64,000 nt of DNA from Ectobius pallidus. Lineage: Eukaryota; Arthropoda; Insecta; Blattodea; Ectobiidae. The stretch covers positions 54,473,620 to 54,537,619 of the forward strand of contig CAXKWD010000007.1 of the NCBI GenBank assembly GCA_964059195.1. Direction: 5' to 3'. A model generated the notes under the pieces. It was not told where the DNA came from. It saw nothing but the letters and a program-made list of their open reading frames with translations, and made no database searches. Positions within the stretch are counted from its first letter, which is position 1. Every line of letters begins with the position of its first letter. The position numbers and the translations under genes were made by a program. Positions 11,939 through 22,255 of this stretch are shown here, piece by piece.

Positions 11939-12480
11939 ATGGCGCTAAGAGGCTCTTTGTCACTGCTCCACATACCGTTCTCTCCGGATACATCTGTTTT
12001 AATGTGTTTGTACCAGGCAACCTTAGGCATTTTGAAATATTTGCAGACACATTATGACTCAAAGGTTTCAGTTATCTTCGATGGTTATCCTTCAGACGCT
12101 AATCAAACAAGCACAAAGAATTGTGAGACTCCGACGGGCTACGAGTCCATCTCCTGATGTCGTCTGTGATAGAACTACTGTTTTGAAAAGCTCACAAGAA
12201 ACTTTTCTCACCAATGAAAACAACAAGATGCGCTTCGTAGAATTGCCAAAGCTGGGATAGGCTGTTAAAGATGGAAATGTCTTGATTGTTAGCACTGCCT
12301 TCTCAAAAGCATCTCAATACAACACTGTCTTTGTAGTTGGAGAGGACATAGACCTTCTTATTTCCTCACTGCATTACCATCCCCTCATATAAAGAATACA
12401 TATCTCCAAAAGTACGGAAGAGGCAAAGCTGCAGACATCTTCTATTCAAGGCAGTCATTTCGCCACAGCTTCTCCAACAT
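11939..12480 (+). pseudogene. FEN1/XPG-like (PIN-fold) nuclease remnant of TIR element copy B
   Basis: Across shifting frames I read HYDSKVSVIFDGYPSDANQT, then LRRATS (12.12 kb), NKMRFVELPKLG (12.22 kb), DGNVLIVSTAFSKAS, and FVVGEDIDLLIS (about 12.33 kb). VFDGxP followed by an R-R block, an 'N--RF---L' helix, a degenerate D-ADTLI block and 'VGEDIDLLI' reproduce the order of the N and I regions of FEN1/XPG nucleases. The equivalent block of the copy at 42.8 kb still reads EDADTLIT and VGKDVDLLILL. Frameshifts and a stop near 12258 make it inactive. The fold assignment is by motif and moderately certain. Confidence 0.6.
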
Positions 12481-13149
12481 GCTGCTGTTCATCCATGCTT
12501 TCAGTGGTTGTGACACAACATCTGCAGTTTTTGGCCACGGGAAAACCCACTTCTGTTCGCTGATTTTGAAACATCCTGAACTAGAAGAGAAGCCTAATGT
12601 ATTTCTGAGCCCTCAAGCTACATCAGGAGAAGTGGCTGAAGTGGGCCAACATTTTTTGGTTCACTTATATGGAGGAGACCCTGCTACACAAACACTTGAC
12701 GAACTTCGGCACGGAATATTTGTAAAAGCTGCAGGAAGAATGAAATTTAACTTAGCGAGGCTGCCCCAACCAGTGATGCGGCTCAACTTCATGCCATGCG
12801 AACATACCACCATGTTCAGGCATGGCTCGGTGAATACAAAGACCCTTTGAAGTGGGGCTGGGTGAACACACCAAGAGGCCTCTTTCCCCTTAAAGCCAAG
12901 AAGGAGCCAGCTCCAGAATCAATTCTGAAAAGTATTTCCTGTACCTGCAAGAAGGGGTGTTTAAACGCTTGTGGGTGTTGTAAAGCTGGATTGAAGTGCA
13001 CAACGATATGCAAACATTGCAATGGGCTGTCGTGTGAAAACATACTAATAGTCCTGTCCTCCGACAGTGAGGATGACGACACTCCTGATGAGCCAATTAA
13101 TTCGTTTTTGGATGAAGACGCTGAAGAGAACTTTATCAACACTGGCTAG
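12479..13149 (+). pseudogene. C-terminal half of the TIR-element nuclease protein, with tesmin-like CXC domain
   Basis: The first part (12479-12770) reads MLLFIHAFSGCDTTSAVFGHGK; the GCDTT acid may correspond to the GCDY region of FEN1. One frameshift at about 12765-12800 moves the frame to the one ending at 13149. That frame reads HHVQAWLGEYKDPLKWGW, then PAPESILKSISCTCKKG and a run of 13 cysteines (residues about 49-81 of the second frame) in C-x-C, C-x3-C and C-x2-C spacing, resembling tesmin/TSO1 CXC DNA-binding domains. An acidic tail (SSDSEDDDTPDE) follows. Homologous blocks occur in the element at 42505-45204. Confidence 0.7.
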
Positions 13150-13839
13150 ATTGTGAACATCATGGACGAAATAGCAGACGTCAACTGCCCAAGTCCCTCT
13201 AAGTGCCAAAGACTATGAACAAACAAGTTATTCAATGCAATGTTTCACCAGAACTCCAGCTAAATAAAATCTTTTTGTATATAAATGAATGTTCTGTGTC
13301 GATATTGCTCCTAACTTGTACGCACATGCAATTATTCAATCGTTGCTGTATATATATTTTTAAACCTCTGTATTTTGTGACCTGTAAGAGGTACGATAAG
13401 TTTAAAGTACTCGACAAGTTTCAAATTACCTCCATATGGAGTTTTACTATAGGTTTGGTCATTTAGAAGATAGCGAGCAAAAACTAGTTGAAAGTTCAGA
13501 TTTTTTTATTTTTTGCAAAATGTTGCTGAAATTCGGAGAGCTGTATTTTCGAAACTATTCATGGTAGAAAACTCAATTTGATCTCAAACTGTAGCAAATT
13601 TAGTCTACTTTTAGGATGGATAATAAAACATTTTTGTCAGGTGCGTATTTTGGCAGATAATGGGCACAAATAGAAATAAAATCGAAAATTTAGAAGTTTT
13701 TTCAAGATGGTGGCTCCGGCGGCAAAAAATTTTGTTGGCAAAATGTCAGAAATTACTCTCAAAACCATCCCAGATATCATATAAAAAAATTAGCTCTACC
13801 CTAAATTTTGCATCCATTCTTGACAATTTGATTGAACTA

Positions 13840-15130
13840 ATTAAACATTTTGAATAATAATACTAATTTTGAGAACTTTACAGTTTTCAGTCTGTTTCAA
13901 AGATTTGAATGCACTAAACCAAAGGAAGAAAAAATTATTTCTACGCTAGGCAAAGATCCTTGAACAGTCAGAAGTTAGCTTATAATTGGGAATATATTAA
14001 GACAAACTTTCTCAATAGAACCTTTCAGCTCTTGCAGTAGTAAAAATAGCAAGAATAAGAATAAAAAACCAGTGCTTTTTAACAAAAAAAATTGGTTTAA
14101 ACCATGACAATCAAAGTGATTTAAACCACTCAACCAACGTATTAAAATGCTTCCAATAGATCACCATAGCTAGAACTACCTCCTGTATTAAAAGATTTCA
14201 AGCAGCACAGCTTGTAAAATCAAGAGGGCAGTAGACATATGGTTGAACAGAGGCTCCCTCATAACCACAGAATATAGTAGATTTTCAAAGACCAGGAAAA
14301 CCATATTCATGGAGAAAGGTTGGGCACCTTGCTTTTCAATTACCTGGCTTGCTTGGCAAATGGCTAAGTTACCTAAACATACTGCAATTTCCTCATTGGA
14401 CAAACCATCAAAGCTAGCAAATTAACTTACCACTAAAACAACACATTCTTACACACGATTGGTTTACATCTAATAACTAGACTTCGGATTTTAGGTAAGA
14501 ACCAATTTTAATCCTTAAGTGATATATGGATGAAAACTTGTATATGCATGTATCATAAGTGACTATGCCTAAAATTGATACTTTTATAGGACCTAAAACA
14601 GCCTATTTTTACGTTAGAGCCTAATATTGCCTTTTTGCTTGTTTTTCCTCTAAAGTTCAAAATAAGTTTCTTTTTGCTGTAAATTCTAGCATTTATTTAC
14701 AGTTCGTATTAAATTTTTAGCTCGGAATGTGAAGTACATGACACATTTGTGACATGGTTAAATAGTTAGAAAATGTTTCGTCTTCAGTAGAAAAATTCCA
14801 TGGAATTCCCAAAAAAATGTAGTGTTTTTCTCCCGACCCCCACACCCAGTAACAAAAAAAAAAAAAAAAAAAAATTCTCTGAAACACTGAGGGATGCAAG
14901 GGGTTGAATATGCTAGCGTGCGTAGCTTCTGGGCGCAGGGATTATGTTTTCACTGTTATGGTAGTAATACAGGCCCTAGTAATAGGTCTATATATTTCTG
15001 TGTACCATAGGCCTATATCTGATTTTTATTGAGTATTATTGATTAATGGTGACTTCATTAAATATATTCTGCATTGCAATTGAGACCTAAAAGTCCGAAG
15101 TCTACTAATAACTGATGTATGTGTGGAATA
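13840..15130. other. Non-coding sequence, no recognised gene
   Basis: AT-rich, with short ORFs that look random. A (A)22-type run lies at about 14852-14875. I see no repeat boundary or conserved frame. Confidence 0.5.
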
Positions 15131-15305
15131 GTAAAAAAAATAAATAAAACCTTTAGTTCTTGACTTGGTGCATGGTCTACCAACTAGTTGACTAAGGACC
15201 CATAGCCCAGATTTGATCCCTGTTACTTCATTAGATTTTTCTGATGGAGGTCTGAAAAAGCATGTATTCATGCCTCGTGAGGACATTGCAGGAGCAACTT
15301 GAGAA
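15131..15305 (+). repeat. Possible tRNA-derived SINE fragment
   Basis: ACTTGGTGCATGGTCTACC resembles an A box, and AGATTTGATCCCTG about 45 bp later a B box. The following ATTTTTCTGATGGAGGTCTG matches the body of the SINE-like repeat at 57120-57345 (ATTTTTCTGAAGTAAAGAGG). No clear tail or TSD. Confidence 0.35.
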
Positions 15306-16408
15306 AGAAGTTGTGGCTCCGCTCAAGAAAATCATCAACAGCCATGATGGGTGTCAGCATGCTGACCATAAGCCCCTAATACTCCCGATGATTCAGCAAA
15401 CAGATAGTAGGCCCTGTCCTCCATGGAATGTAGTGTCATGAAATTTACCTTTAGTTTACTACAAATTAATAAATGAGAATTTTAAAGGCATTATGTTCTA
15501 TGGGTGAAAATTACTTAAAACAATTCTTAGAATTAAGTCACAAATGTGACTTTCATGGTTAGATACTATAGGTTAACACATTAAGACATATCTACACTCT
15601 GACTTCAGCCACAAACAATATAGGCCTAACAAAATTATTTTTTCAGTTTAAACCAACTTGCTATCAGAAGAGAGAACTGGAAACACTCTGGTTCAAGTAG
15701 GTCTATAATACCGTTTTCTTGTGGGTTTTTAGTCTACCCTCCAAACAATGGGAGCTCATCATGAAAAGTACAACCCTTTCTTTGTCAGATAATGTGATTT
15801 GTGAGACCTATGACTCTCTCTTTAAAATAAATGAACAATTACCTAAATAAATAAATAAATAAATCAACAAAACAGAAGTTTTAAACCCACACTTTTGCAC
15901 CCAATGCTTTCAGTGTTAGCTTCCAACAACTTCTACTGGATTCATTATTAAATTTAAGTTCTCCTTTGGCCATTGTGAGGAAACATTTATATCAAGTCTG
16001 GACAAGCCACAACAAAGAGGAATTGCAAGCTATAGCAAGACACATAAAACTGTCAGTGCTTCAGGTTGGCAAGTTGCATCAAATCTTAGTTTTGTGACCA
16101 TAAGTAGGCCTTCTTGAAATGCTGTGTATGTATCACAGGTAGAGCTAGAAAACCAGATAAACTTATGTCTAGCCCGGTAATTCATGATTTACCTGATCAG
16201 TTTGGGTAAAGTGGGAATTATAAGAAAAATTTCCTTCATTCATGCTTTAGTTGGGTAAAGCGCAATCTACCCTCATGCCTCTGGCTAAAGCTGGTTTATT
16301 ATTTTGTTAGGGATCTGACATGCACAACATGGTTAGGTTTTAGTTAGGTTAGGTCAATTCCAAGTGTCATTCAATCCCATCCTCTTCAAAAAAGTAGCTT
16401 TAATAAAT
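15306..16408. other. Non-coding sequence, no recognised gene
   Basis: Nothing recognisable apart from a TTAGGTTTTAGTTAGGTTAG stretch near 16333-16353, too short and irregular to be telomeric repeat. Confidence 0.5.
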
Positions 16409-17266
16409 GGGTCATTCTCAAAAAATTGCCGTTTTGGTGTCACAGGCCTGAAAAAGACACTTCTAGTTGAGATATCAAGCAATTTGTTTTTTTCTGATTT
16501 CGACCCAAACCCATGCGAATTACTGTGCCACCCTAAATAATTTCTATGTATACATCGTGGAACGTAATGTTCATGTTTATGTCAAAAAATGTGGGAAAAA
16601 GTAAGGAGTGTGAATGTCACAACCCATATTCTGCATCCAACATTTTGACTTCTTGATATGAAAAGGCCCAAAATGAATCGTCATTCGCAGATGAATATTA
16701 GCTCAACATCCAAATGAAACTGTCTAGAGGATGTTTCAGAATTTAAAAAAAGAATCAAAGCCAGGAAGTACATTTGAATCTTTGTCACAGGAAACCGTGA
16801 TAAGGAGTATTACCCGGTCTAGTGCTCCCCAAAGAAGAATTAAGGGGTGGGGGAGGAGGGTGATGTAGAGGGGATGAAGCATTGAGTCATCTTTTCCCCC
16901 TACAACCAATTTCCGACCAGACATCAAGGAGGGAGGACAGCAAGAAAAGATTGAGGAAAATTGTTTTGGGTTTAACACTCCTACCTTACAACAGCTCAGT
17001 CCATTTCCAATTTTTTTAAATCTGAAAACATGTTGAAATAGGACATGAACAATGGTAACACTCATTACAAATTCAATACGTTCCACCAACTTCAAAAACT
17101 CACACACAATCACAAAACGAGAAAACTCATGATTCCAATGAGGTTTCATAAACTACAATAGTGGTATGTTGTCATGGAAAACAGCCATTCAGAAAAACCG
17201 AAGCTGAATGTTCAATCTGGAGAACCTGTCAAGGAGGCAAAACGGCAATTTGTTTGCGAATGACCC
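16409..17266. mobile_element. Short TIR element with GGGTCATTC ends
   Basis: GGGTCATTCTCAAAAAATTG at 16409 is mirrored by CAATTTGTTTGCGAATGACCC ending at 17266, giving TIRs of about 28 bp that end in GCCGTTTTG. The 4-bp direct repeats AAAT flank it (16405-16408, 17267-17270). It is 858 bp with no coding capacity; the 137-aa minus-strand frame inside is unrelated to any transposase I know. Superfamily unassigned. Confidence 0.7.
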
Positions 17267-17517
17267 AAATAGCATTTAAAGTGATTATAACTTCATTAAT
17301 AGTAATTTGAAATTGCTGTTTGTTTGAAATATGTCTTCACCCAGTAGAGGTTGGTAAACCTAAGATTACCCTGGTAAAATTAGAAACCTATATTTTGTAC
17401 CAACTTTACCCAGTACTTTTGGATAATGCACACTTTACCTGGATAATATCCAGGTGTGGCTCATGGCTGGGAAGCTAGGTGTAGAGCTCGAGAGCAGTCT
17501 AACTAGGAAGATGCCTG

Positions 17518-17551
17518 GCACTTCACCTACTTCTCTTGAATAACCACCATT
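17518..17551 (-). repeat. Remnant of a hAT terminal repeat
   Basis: CTTCACCTACTTCTCTTGAA followed by TAACCACCATTG is a decayed copy of the terminus at 206-239. No matching second end is seen nearby. Confidence 0.45.
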
Positions 17552-17708
17552 GGTAATTTCAAGCTCTACCCATAACATTACATACAGTAGTTTTGCTTTT
17601 ACATAGAGTCATTCCTTGGTTTCATGGAATTGTTCTTTCATGTTGCAAGTTTATTTTGTGCACATCACCTATAAAGGCCTACAGAAAATTTACAAAGGAT
17701 TTACTTAC

Positions 17709-17899
17709 CCGTCCAGGACTGCCATGCTTCCATTGAGGTCATAATATACAGTTGCAGAACTAGTTGTGGAGCGGATTCCATAAATGACTCAAACAAGTGC
17801 AGCATACAGATATCATTCTGTTGATGGTAGAGTCGCTGGAAATCAACAGGATCTCCTGATGCACGGGCCTCAAATCCTGTCTTCAGAACATTCACATAC
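17709..17899 (-). CDS. XK-related protein, internal exon (MLHLFESFMESAPQLVLQL)
   Basis: Reading on the minus strand, an acceptor (TTTCTTTAACAG) precedes 17899 and a donor (GG|GTAAGTAA) follows 17709. The 191-bp exon encodes YVNVLKTGFEARASGDPVDF, a short linker, DICMLHLFESFMESAPQLVL and QLYIMTSMEAWQSWTG. The block 'D--ML-LFE-F-ESAPQL-LQLYI' is the hallmark of the XK/XKR family, multi-pass plasma-membrane proteins, some of which are phospholipid scramblases activated by caspases. The first base completes an AGG arginine codon whose AG ends the exon at 58558, so the two exons are phase-compatible. The function of this particular paralogue cannot be deduced. No downstream exon was recognised at lower coordinates. 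Confidence 0.85.
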
Positions 17900-19082
17900 C
17901 TGTTAAAGAAAGAAAAGAAAAAAAATGCTATCTATGCAAACTAATCTTTTTTTTGTACAATTAAAGGGTTCAGAACAAACCATATGTACCACATCCTGAA
18001 TACTAGCTTCAATGGTTTACAACTCAAAACAGTGGGTTCCACTATACTCTAGGGATTAGTCTAGCTCCCCACAAGCATTTCCTTGAAAAAGCTTTGGAGT
18101 TCATGAAGATTTATTTATTGTACTAAGAAAAGTTACAAAAGAGTCTACCAGAATCATTTTACTGGTAGACATCTTAAAACACAATACATTTTTGTGGAAG
18201 TGTCTGTAAACATAAGGCTGCTAAACAATATAAACAGGTTACCTTTCCTGAGCTTCTTTAAACGTAAAAATTGAGAAAAAAATTAAATACTTTTCATCTC
18301 TGCTTCCCATTAAACTATGTTCGTACGTCTTCTTTTTCTGTTTAAATCAGATCACCATTTTATATTCTATTGCTCTTGCCATAACCATAAGGGAAGTTCA
18401 CTAAATGAGTAAACCACATTTTTTATGGGATTCAGCTAATCATGAACTAATGGGTATAATGTTATAAATAAACCTTACTATACCGATATTTATTAGAATA
18501 TTTGCCTTTTAGCCACTAATCAAACTCTTTATGCATAACCCACTGAACCGAGCTACATAACATTTAACTAGTTATTTAAGTATCACTTTCTTTCAATTTA
18601 ATTTTTAGAGCTGTGTTCACACTGCTTTAATTACACTGACTGTTGCACACTGATCTGTTATTAACTTCTGACATAGGTTATATATCTTTGGGTTAATTTT
18701 ATCTGCTTTCCTTGATCTCACTGTTTACTGATGATTAACATTCACACTGAAAGATTTCAAATGTCCTCTGCTTCTCGTTCCAATCCTTGCTGCTTTGTCT
18801 GCATTTTCTTCTCCTGCACTTCCTGTATCAAACCGTGTCAATGGATCCCCAGCTGATCAATTGCTGACTCATGTTGTCTTTACTCCTACGTCATCTGATT
18901 GTATCTGCGTCATCGGATGAGCTGGTCTATGAGCTGGTTTTCCCCTGTGAGGCGACGTCACGAGTCTGGAGTCATTTGCCTCCAACTCATCCACATGCAG
19001 GCTGGCTACCCCTTCTTTACAGATCTGCTGACGCTTTTCCTGTTTGCAGTCACTTAGCATGCTTTTGTCTTCCAGCTTAACT
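17900..19082. other. XKR intron sequence, no recognised element
   Basis: AT-rich intronic sequence immediately upstream of the exon at 17709-17899. I see no repeat boundary or conserved frame. Confidence 0.5.
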
Positions 19083-19375
19083 CTGATTGATTGATTGATT
19101 TTAGCCTTAAAATCCCATAAGGGCTATGGCCTCCTGCTCTGCAGGGACTTGGCTCGTGTAGTCTCGCTAGGTGAGCCAGTCCTAGCGAGTATCTATTGCT
19201 ATTCTTATACTAATAACAGTACCAAATTTGTCACCATTGTTGTCACTATTGTTACTTGCACTATGTCGTTAACACTGATTCTCAAGTGCTTTCCACTCTT
19301 GCCTGTTCCTTGCTCTTCTAGTCCACTGTCCTCCCGCTCTGGATATCCACGTACAATTCCAAATTCCAGATGAGA
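19083..19375 (-). repeat. 3' fragment of a LINE or SINE with (AATC)n tail
   Basis: On the minus strand the sequence ends GGCCATAGCCCTTATGGGAT, TTTAAGGCTAAAATC and a short (AATC)n run at 19083-19100, a tail style common for insect non-LTR elements. The upstream ~250 bp has a short open frame (GYPERED, SGLEEQGTG) too short to classify. Confidence 0.45.
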
Positions 19376-19692
19376 GCCTTCTTTCCTGCTTTTCTTAATT
19401 CTTTCATACTTTAGAGTTCATAATATCAATGTGGAAAAGTGCCTTGCCCTATCATTGATTCTCAATCTTTTTTATCTTAAGACTCCTTTGGCCAAAGAAA
19501 ATTTTTTGCGACTTCCTTAGCGCCTATTAAGAAAATTTATTGTCCTTTATGTCAAAGTAAGCGAACTACAGGTTTACAGTGATCCTCGTATAACGGGGTC
19601 ATTTTTCTTAATATTACCTTTCCCTACATATAGGTACTATTAAGTTGTTCGGAATCAAAAGGGTTAAGGAAGAAATTTATAAATAAAAAGTA
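19376..19692. other. XKR intron sequence, no recognised element
   Basis: No coding frame or repeat boundary recognised in this 317-bp gap before the pogo-like element. Confidence 0.45.
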
Positions 19693-21370
19693 CCGTAAAC
19701 TGGGCCAACTTTGTCCCACACAGAGAATAAAAGTTAATATTTTTTTTTGTAGAGGTTACATAAAAGATGACAGAATGAACTGTGGCATAATAACTGCTAT
19801 TTTCTGGAGAATCTATATGGATTACTAGGAATATTTATCACTATTCTTTAAAGGTGGTAGCTGTGTCACAATCAGAATCAGCTGTTTTGTGGAGGGAAGA
19901 TTGTGTGAAAACTTTATAGGCTGTAGACCTGGATTTGAACCAGAACATTGCAGTAAATATCAAATTATTTACTTTATATATTTATAAAAACATGGCATTT
20001 TAATAAAGCTTGATTTTAAATATATTTTTTTCAAATTCATTCTAATTCATACCATGTATCATTTTAGAGGTTATTTGGGACAACTTTGTCCCGGTCCAAA
20101 GTTGCCATAGTGTTTTCATGAAAATTGTGTTGTGCTTGTTTTTTTAGGGTTTTTCTCTCAAAACACATTCCAGAACAGAAATGGAGAAAGAGAGGAAGGG
20201 AAGCAGGAGAAAACTAGGTAGTCGGGAATAGAAAAAAAAAATTCTGACGATAAGTTACAAAAATGTTTGCAAGATATAATGGAAGCTCGTCTGTCACAGA
20301 GGCAAGCAGCAAAGCATTGGAATGTTGAGTCTGGAAAAGGAATCACCCCTGCAGACTTAGATACTGGTATTACTATTCCAGTGATCGTCTCAGATCCGAA
20401 TAAGAAGAGAACGAGGGGAAGGCCGAGGATACTGGTAGTGGTAGATGACATCTCCTCTAGTGAGGATTCTCATTTCAGTGCTGATGACACTACAAGCAAT
20501 GATTTGGAATGATAGAAAGAGGACTTTGACCATGAGTGCCCAACTCATGAAGCTGATGATTTATGGAAGGAAAAGCTAAAGGAAAATGACTATGTTGCAA
20601 TCAACTACAGAGGAAGACTCTATCCAGACTCTATTGGTTTTGCCATGTAAGATGGAATAAAAAAAATTAAAGTGAAGTGTACAGAAAAAACCAATGAAGT
20701 TCTGGAGATGGCCACAAGAAGGGATAGAGGACAATATTGGCTTATGATTTTGATGATATGAAAACAAGAATTGATTATCCATACCAATTAGGAGAGGACA
20801 CTATTCTGTCGCTAAACTGAACAGTTTCATTTCTTTTTATAATCTTTAAGTTTTTAGTTTTTATTGGGCTGTTTTTCATGTTTCACTATTCTAGTTACTA
20901 GCATTTCACTAAGTACTGTACAGTATAATTTTTATCTTTCAGTATAGCCTAAGCATTATTTTTAGATTATTTTCTCAATAAAACGTTATTACTTTTTGAA
21001 TAAAATGTTGTATAAAATTTATTTTCCTATTTTTTGTTTGATACTTTCACTTGTAAAATGTCAGTTAAATGGGTCACATTTTCACTTACGCACAACATTG
21101 GTTGTATGATCAAAATGTAGTCTTCAAAGAAGAAAAACTGTAAGTGGGCCAAAGTTGTCCCGTGATGGGGCAACATTGGCCCATTTAAAAAATATTCACA
21201 GAAAATATAGGAAACAATAGTAATCACCCAATGTGTATCAGAGTGTACTCAGAAAACCCTCACCCTTATTTCAGATATTACTTATATTCTTATAACAAAA
21301 AATAGAGGAGAAGAGAGGCTTAAATTTTGAGAAATTGAAAAAAGTGGGCCAAAGTTGGCCCAGTTTACGG
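19693..21370 (+). mobile_element. Internally deleted pogo-like (Tc1/mariner superfamily) element
   Basis: The ends CCGTAAACTGGGCCAACTTTG-type (19693) and CAAAGTTGGCCCAGTTTACGG (21370) form TIRs of about 22 bp with a flanking TA dinucleotide on each side (19691-19692, 21371-21372). Further internal copies of the TTGTCCC motif occur near 20085 and 21155. The interior codes for pieces of a pogo-type transposase. At 1678 bp it lacks the catalytic DDE core and is non-autonomous. Confidence 0.8.
20267..20780 (+). pseudogene. Remnant of a pogo-like transposase
   Basis: The frame 20267-20512 starts MQDIMEARLSQRQAAKHWNV, which matches the N-terminal helix-turn-helix of pogo-family transposases. It jumps directly to the acidic C-terminal part (KKRTRGRPRILVVVDDISS, SEDSHFSADDTT). 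After a stop the same region continues as LWKEKLKENDYVAINYRG to about 20650, a C-terminal tail common in insect pogo-like proteins. The DDE catalytic region, normally about 250 residues, is absent. Confidence 0.65.
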
Positions 21371-21536
21371 TATCTAGAAATTAAAAAGGAGAAATCTTTT
21401 TTCAAACTATCAAGAACCATAAATACTAGATTAAATAAGGATATAGGGTACTATTTATACAAGGTGAAATTATGTGGGAAACAAAAAAAAAATTTTATGT
21501 GTAGAGAAAGGTGTGATATTTAGATTTGTATGTTAT

Positions 21537-21649
21537 GACTTTGTGTGTGTTTATATGTATATGTATAAGTATATGTGTATATATATATATTTATTTACCT
21601 GTACACATATAATATATATAAATATATATAAAAATAGATATATATATAC
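21537..21649. repeat. (TA)/(TATG) microsatellite
   Basis: Alternating TATATG, TATATA and TATAAATATA runs abut the 5' end of RTE-A at about 21650 and may be its target site. Confidence 0.7.
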
Positions 21650-21968
21650 AAGGGGTGGGGTATGTCACCATGGCATGGTGCGTCCTCTGGTTGTGGATAG
21701 AGGATACGGCCTCCTGAATATGGAGGTTAGCTGTGAATATATTGAATAAGCAGTCCTGGATAGACAGCATGAGGTGGTCCTCAAGCTTAGGGGTTTGGCA
21801 TGAGCTTAACAGGTAACAAAAGAGTGTTAACAAATGCTTGCCTCATTTATGGATCCTGTCGGTGTAAAATTTTCCGGAGGTAAAATAGTCCCTCATTTGG
21901 ATCTCCAGGTAGGGACTGCACTGAGGGAGTCTAAGAATCGTAGGAACTGCAGATTTGGAATGAGAAAT
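21650..21968 (+). mobile_element. RTE-A retrotransposon, segment 1 of 6: 5' leader
   Basis: This segment matches, in reverse complement, the leader of RTE-C at 54165-54460 (shared blocks GTGGATAGAG, CGGCCTCCTGAATATGGAGG, TTCCGGAGGTAAAATAGTCC). In RTE-C the leader runs directly into the endonuclease frame at a GGAATGTGGAATGTTATGAG-like sequence. Here that join is broken at 21968 by a P element and resumes at 31626. It has no long open frame. Confidence 0.75.
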
Positions 21969-22255
21969 CATAGTGCTTGGAAAGGAGAAAGTGGGATCAC
22001 TTGTGCCGCGGTCAGTGTTAAAGGTTCTGCCGTGAATGGGACTGCGGGAAAATAAGGAAACCTTGGCGTGACGATCGCTTGTTGTTGTGATTTCAGTCTG
22101 GTTACGTATTAGTAACACGTGAAAAGCTTTTTTCTGCAGTGTTTTTAATTTTGAATTGTGTTTGTTACAATATGAGTAGTCTTGATCTTTGAATGTAGGT
22201 ATTATTTATTAATTATTACAGACATTATAACTGATGTGCAATGAAAATCAGTTAA

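Larger units (their letters stand above)
11095..13839 (+). mobile_element. TIR element (copy B) encoding a FEN1/XPG-like nuclease remnant and a CXC domain
   Basis: It begins TAGTCCAGTGAAATTATC and ends ACAATTTGATTGAACTA, flanked by the 3-bp TSD ATT at 11092-11094 and 13840-13842. TIRs are about 370 bp, e.g. the motif around 11218-11240 (TTGCCGCCGGAGCAGCCATC) mirrored at 13705-13735. The interior (11.9-13.15 kb) carries one broken plus-strand gene, listed separately. A nuclease of the FEN1/XPG fold with a 3-bp TSD recalls the Academ superfamily (the XPG-encoding branch) as I remember it; this assignment needs a database comparison. Confidence 0.8.

Noticed and set aside
12816..13142. Long minus-strand ORF (108 aa)
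   Set aside because: Antisense shadow of the CXC-coding frame; no family resemblance.
11095..13839. Cellular gene with a CXC domain (tesmin-like host gene)
   Set aside because: It sits between ~370-bp TIRs with a 3-bp TSD, is frameshifted, and its other blocks recur in a second mobile copy at 42.5-45.2 kb.
16320..16360. TTAGG-like repeats suggesting interstitial telomere sequence
   Set aside because: Only about three irregular units; no array.
16736..17149. 137-aa minus-strand ORF as a gene
   Set aside because: It lies wholly within a short TIR element, has no recognisable domain and has low-complexity composition.
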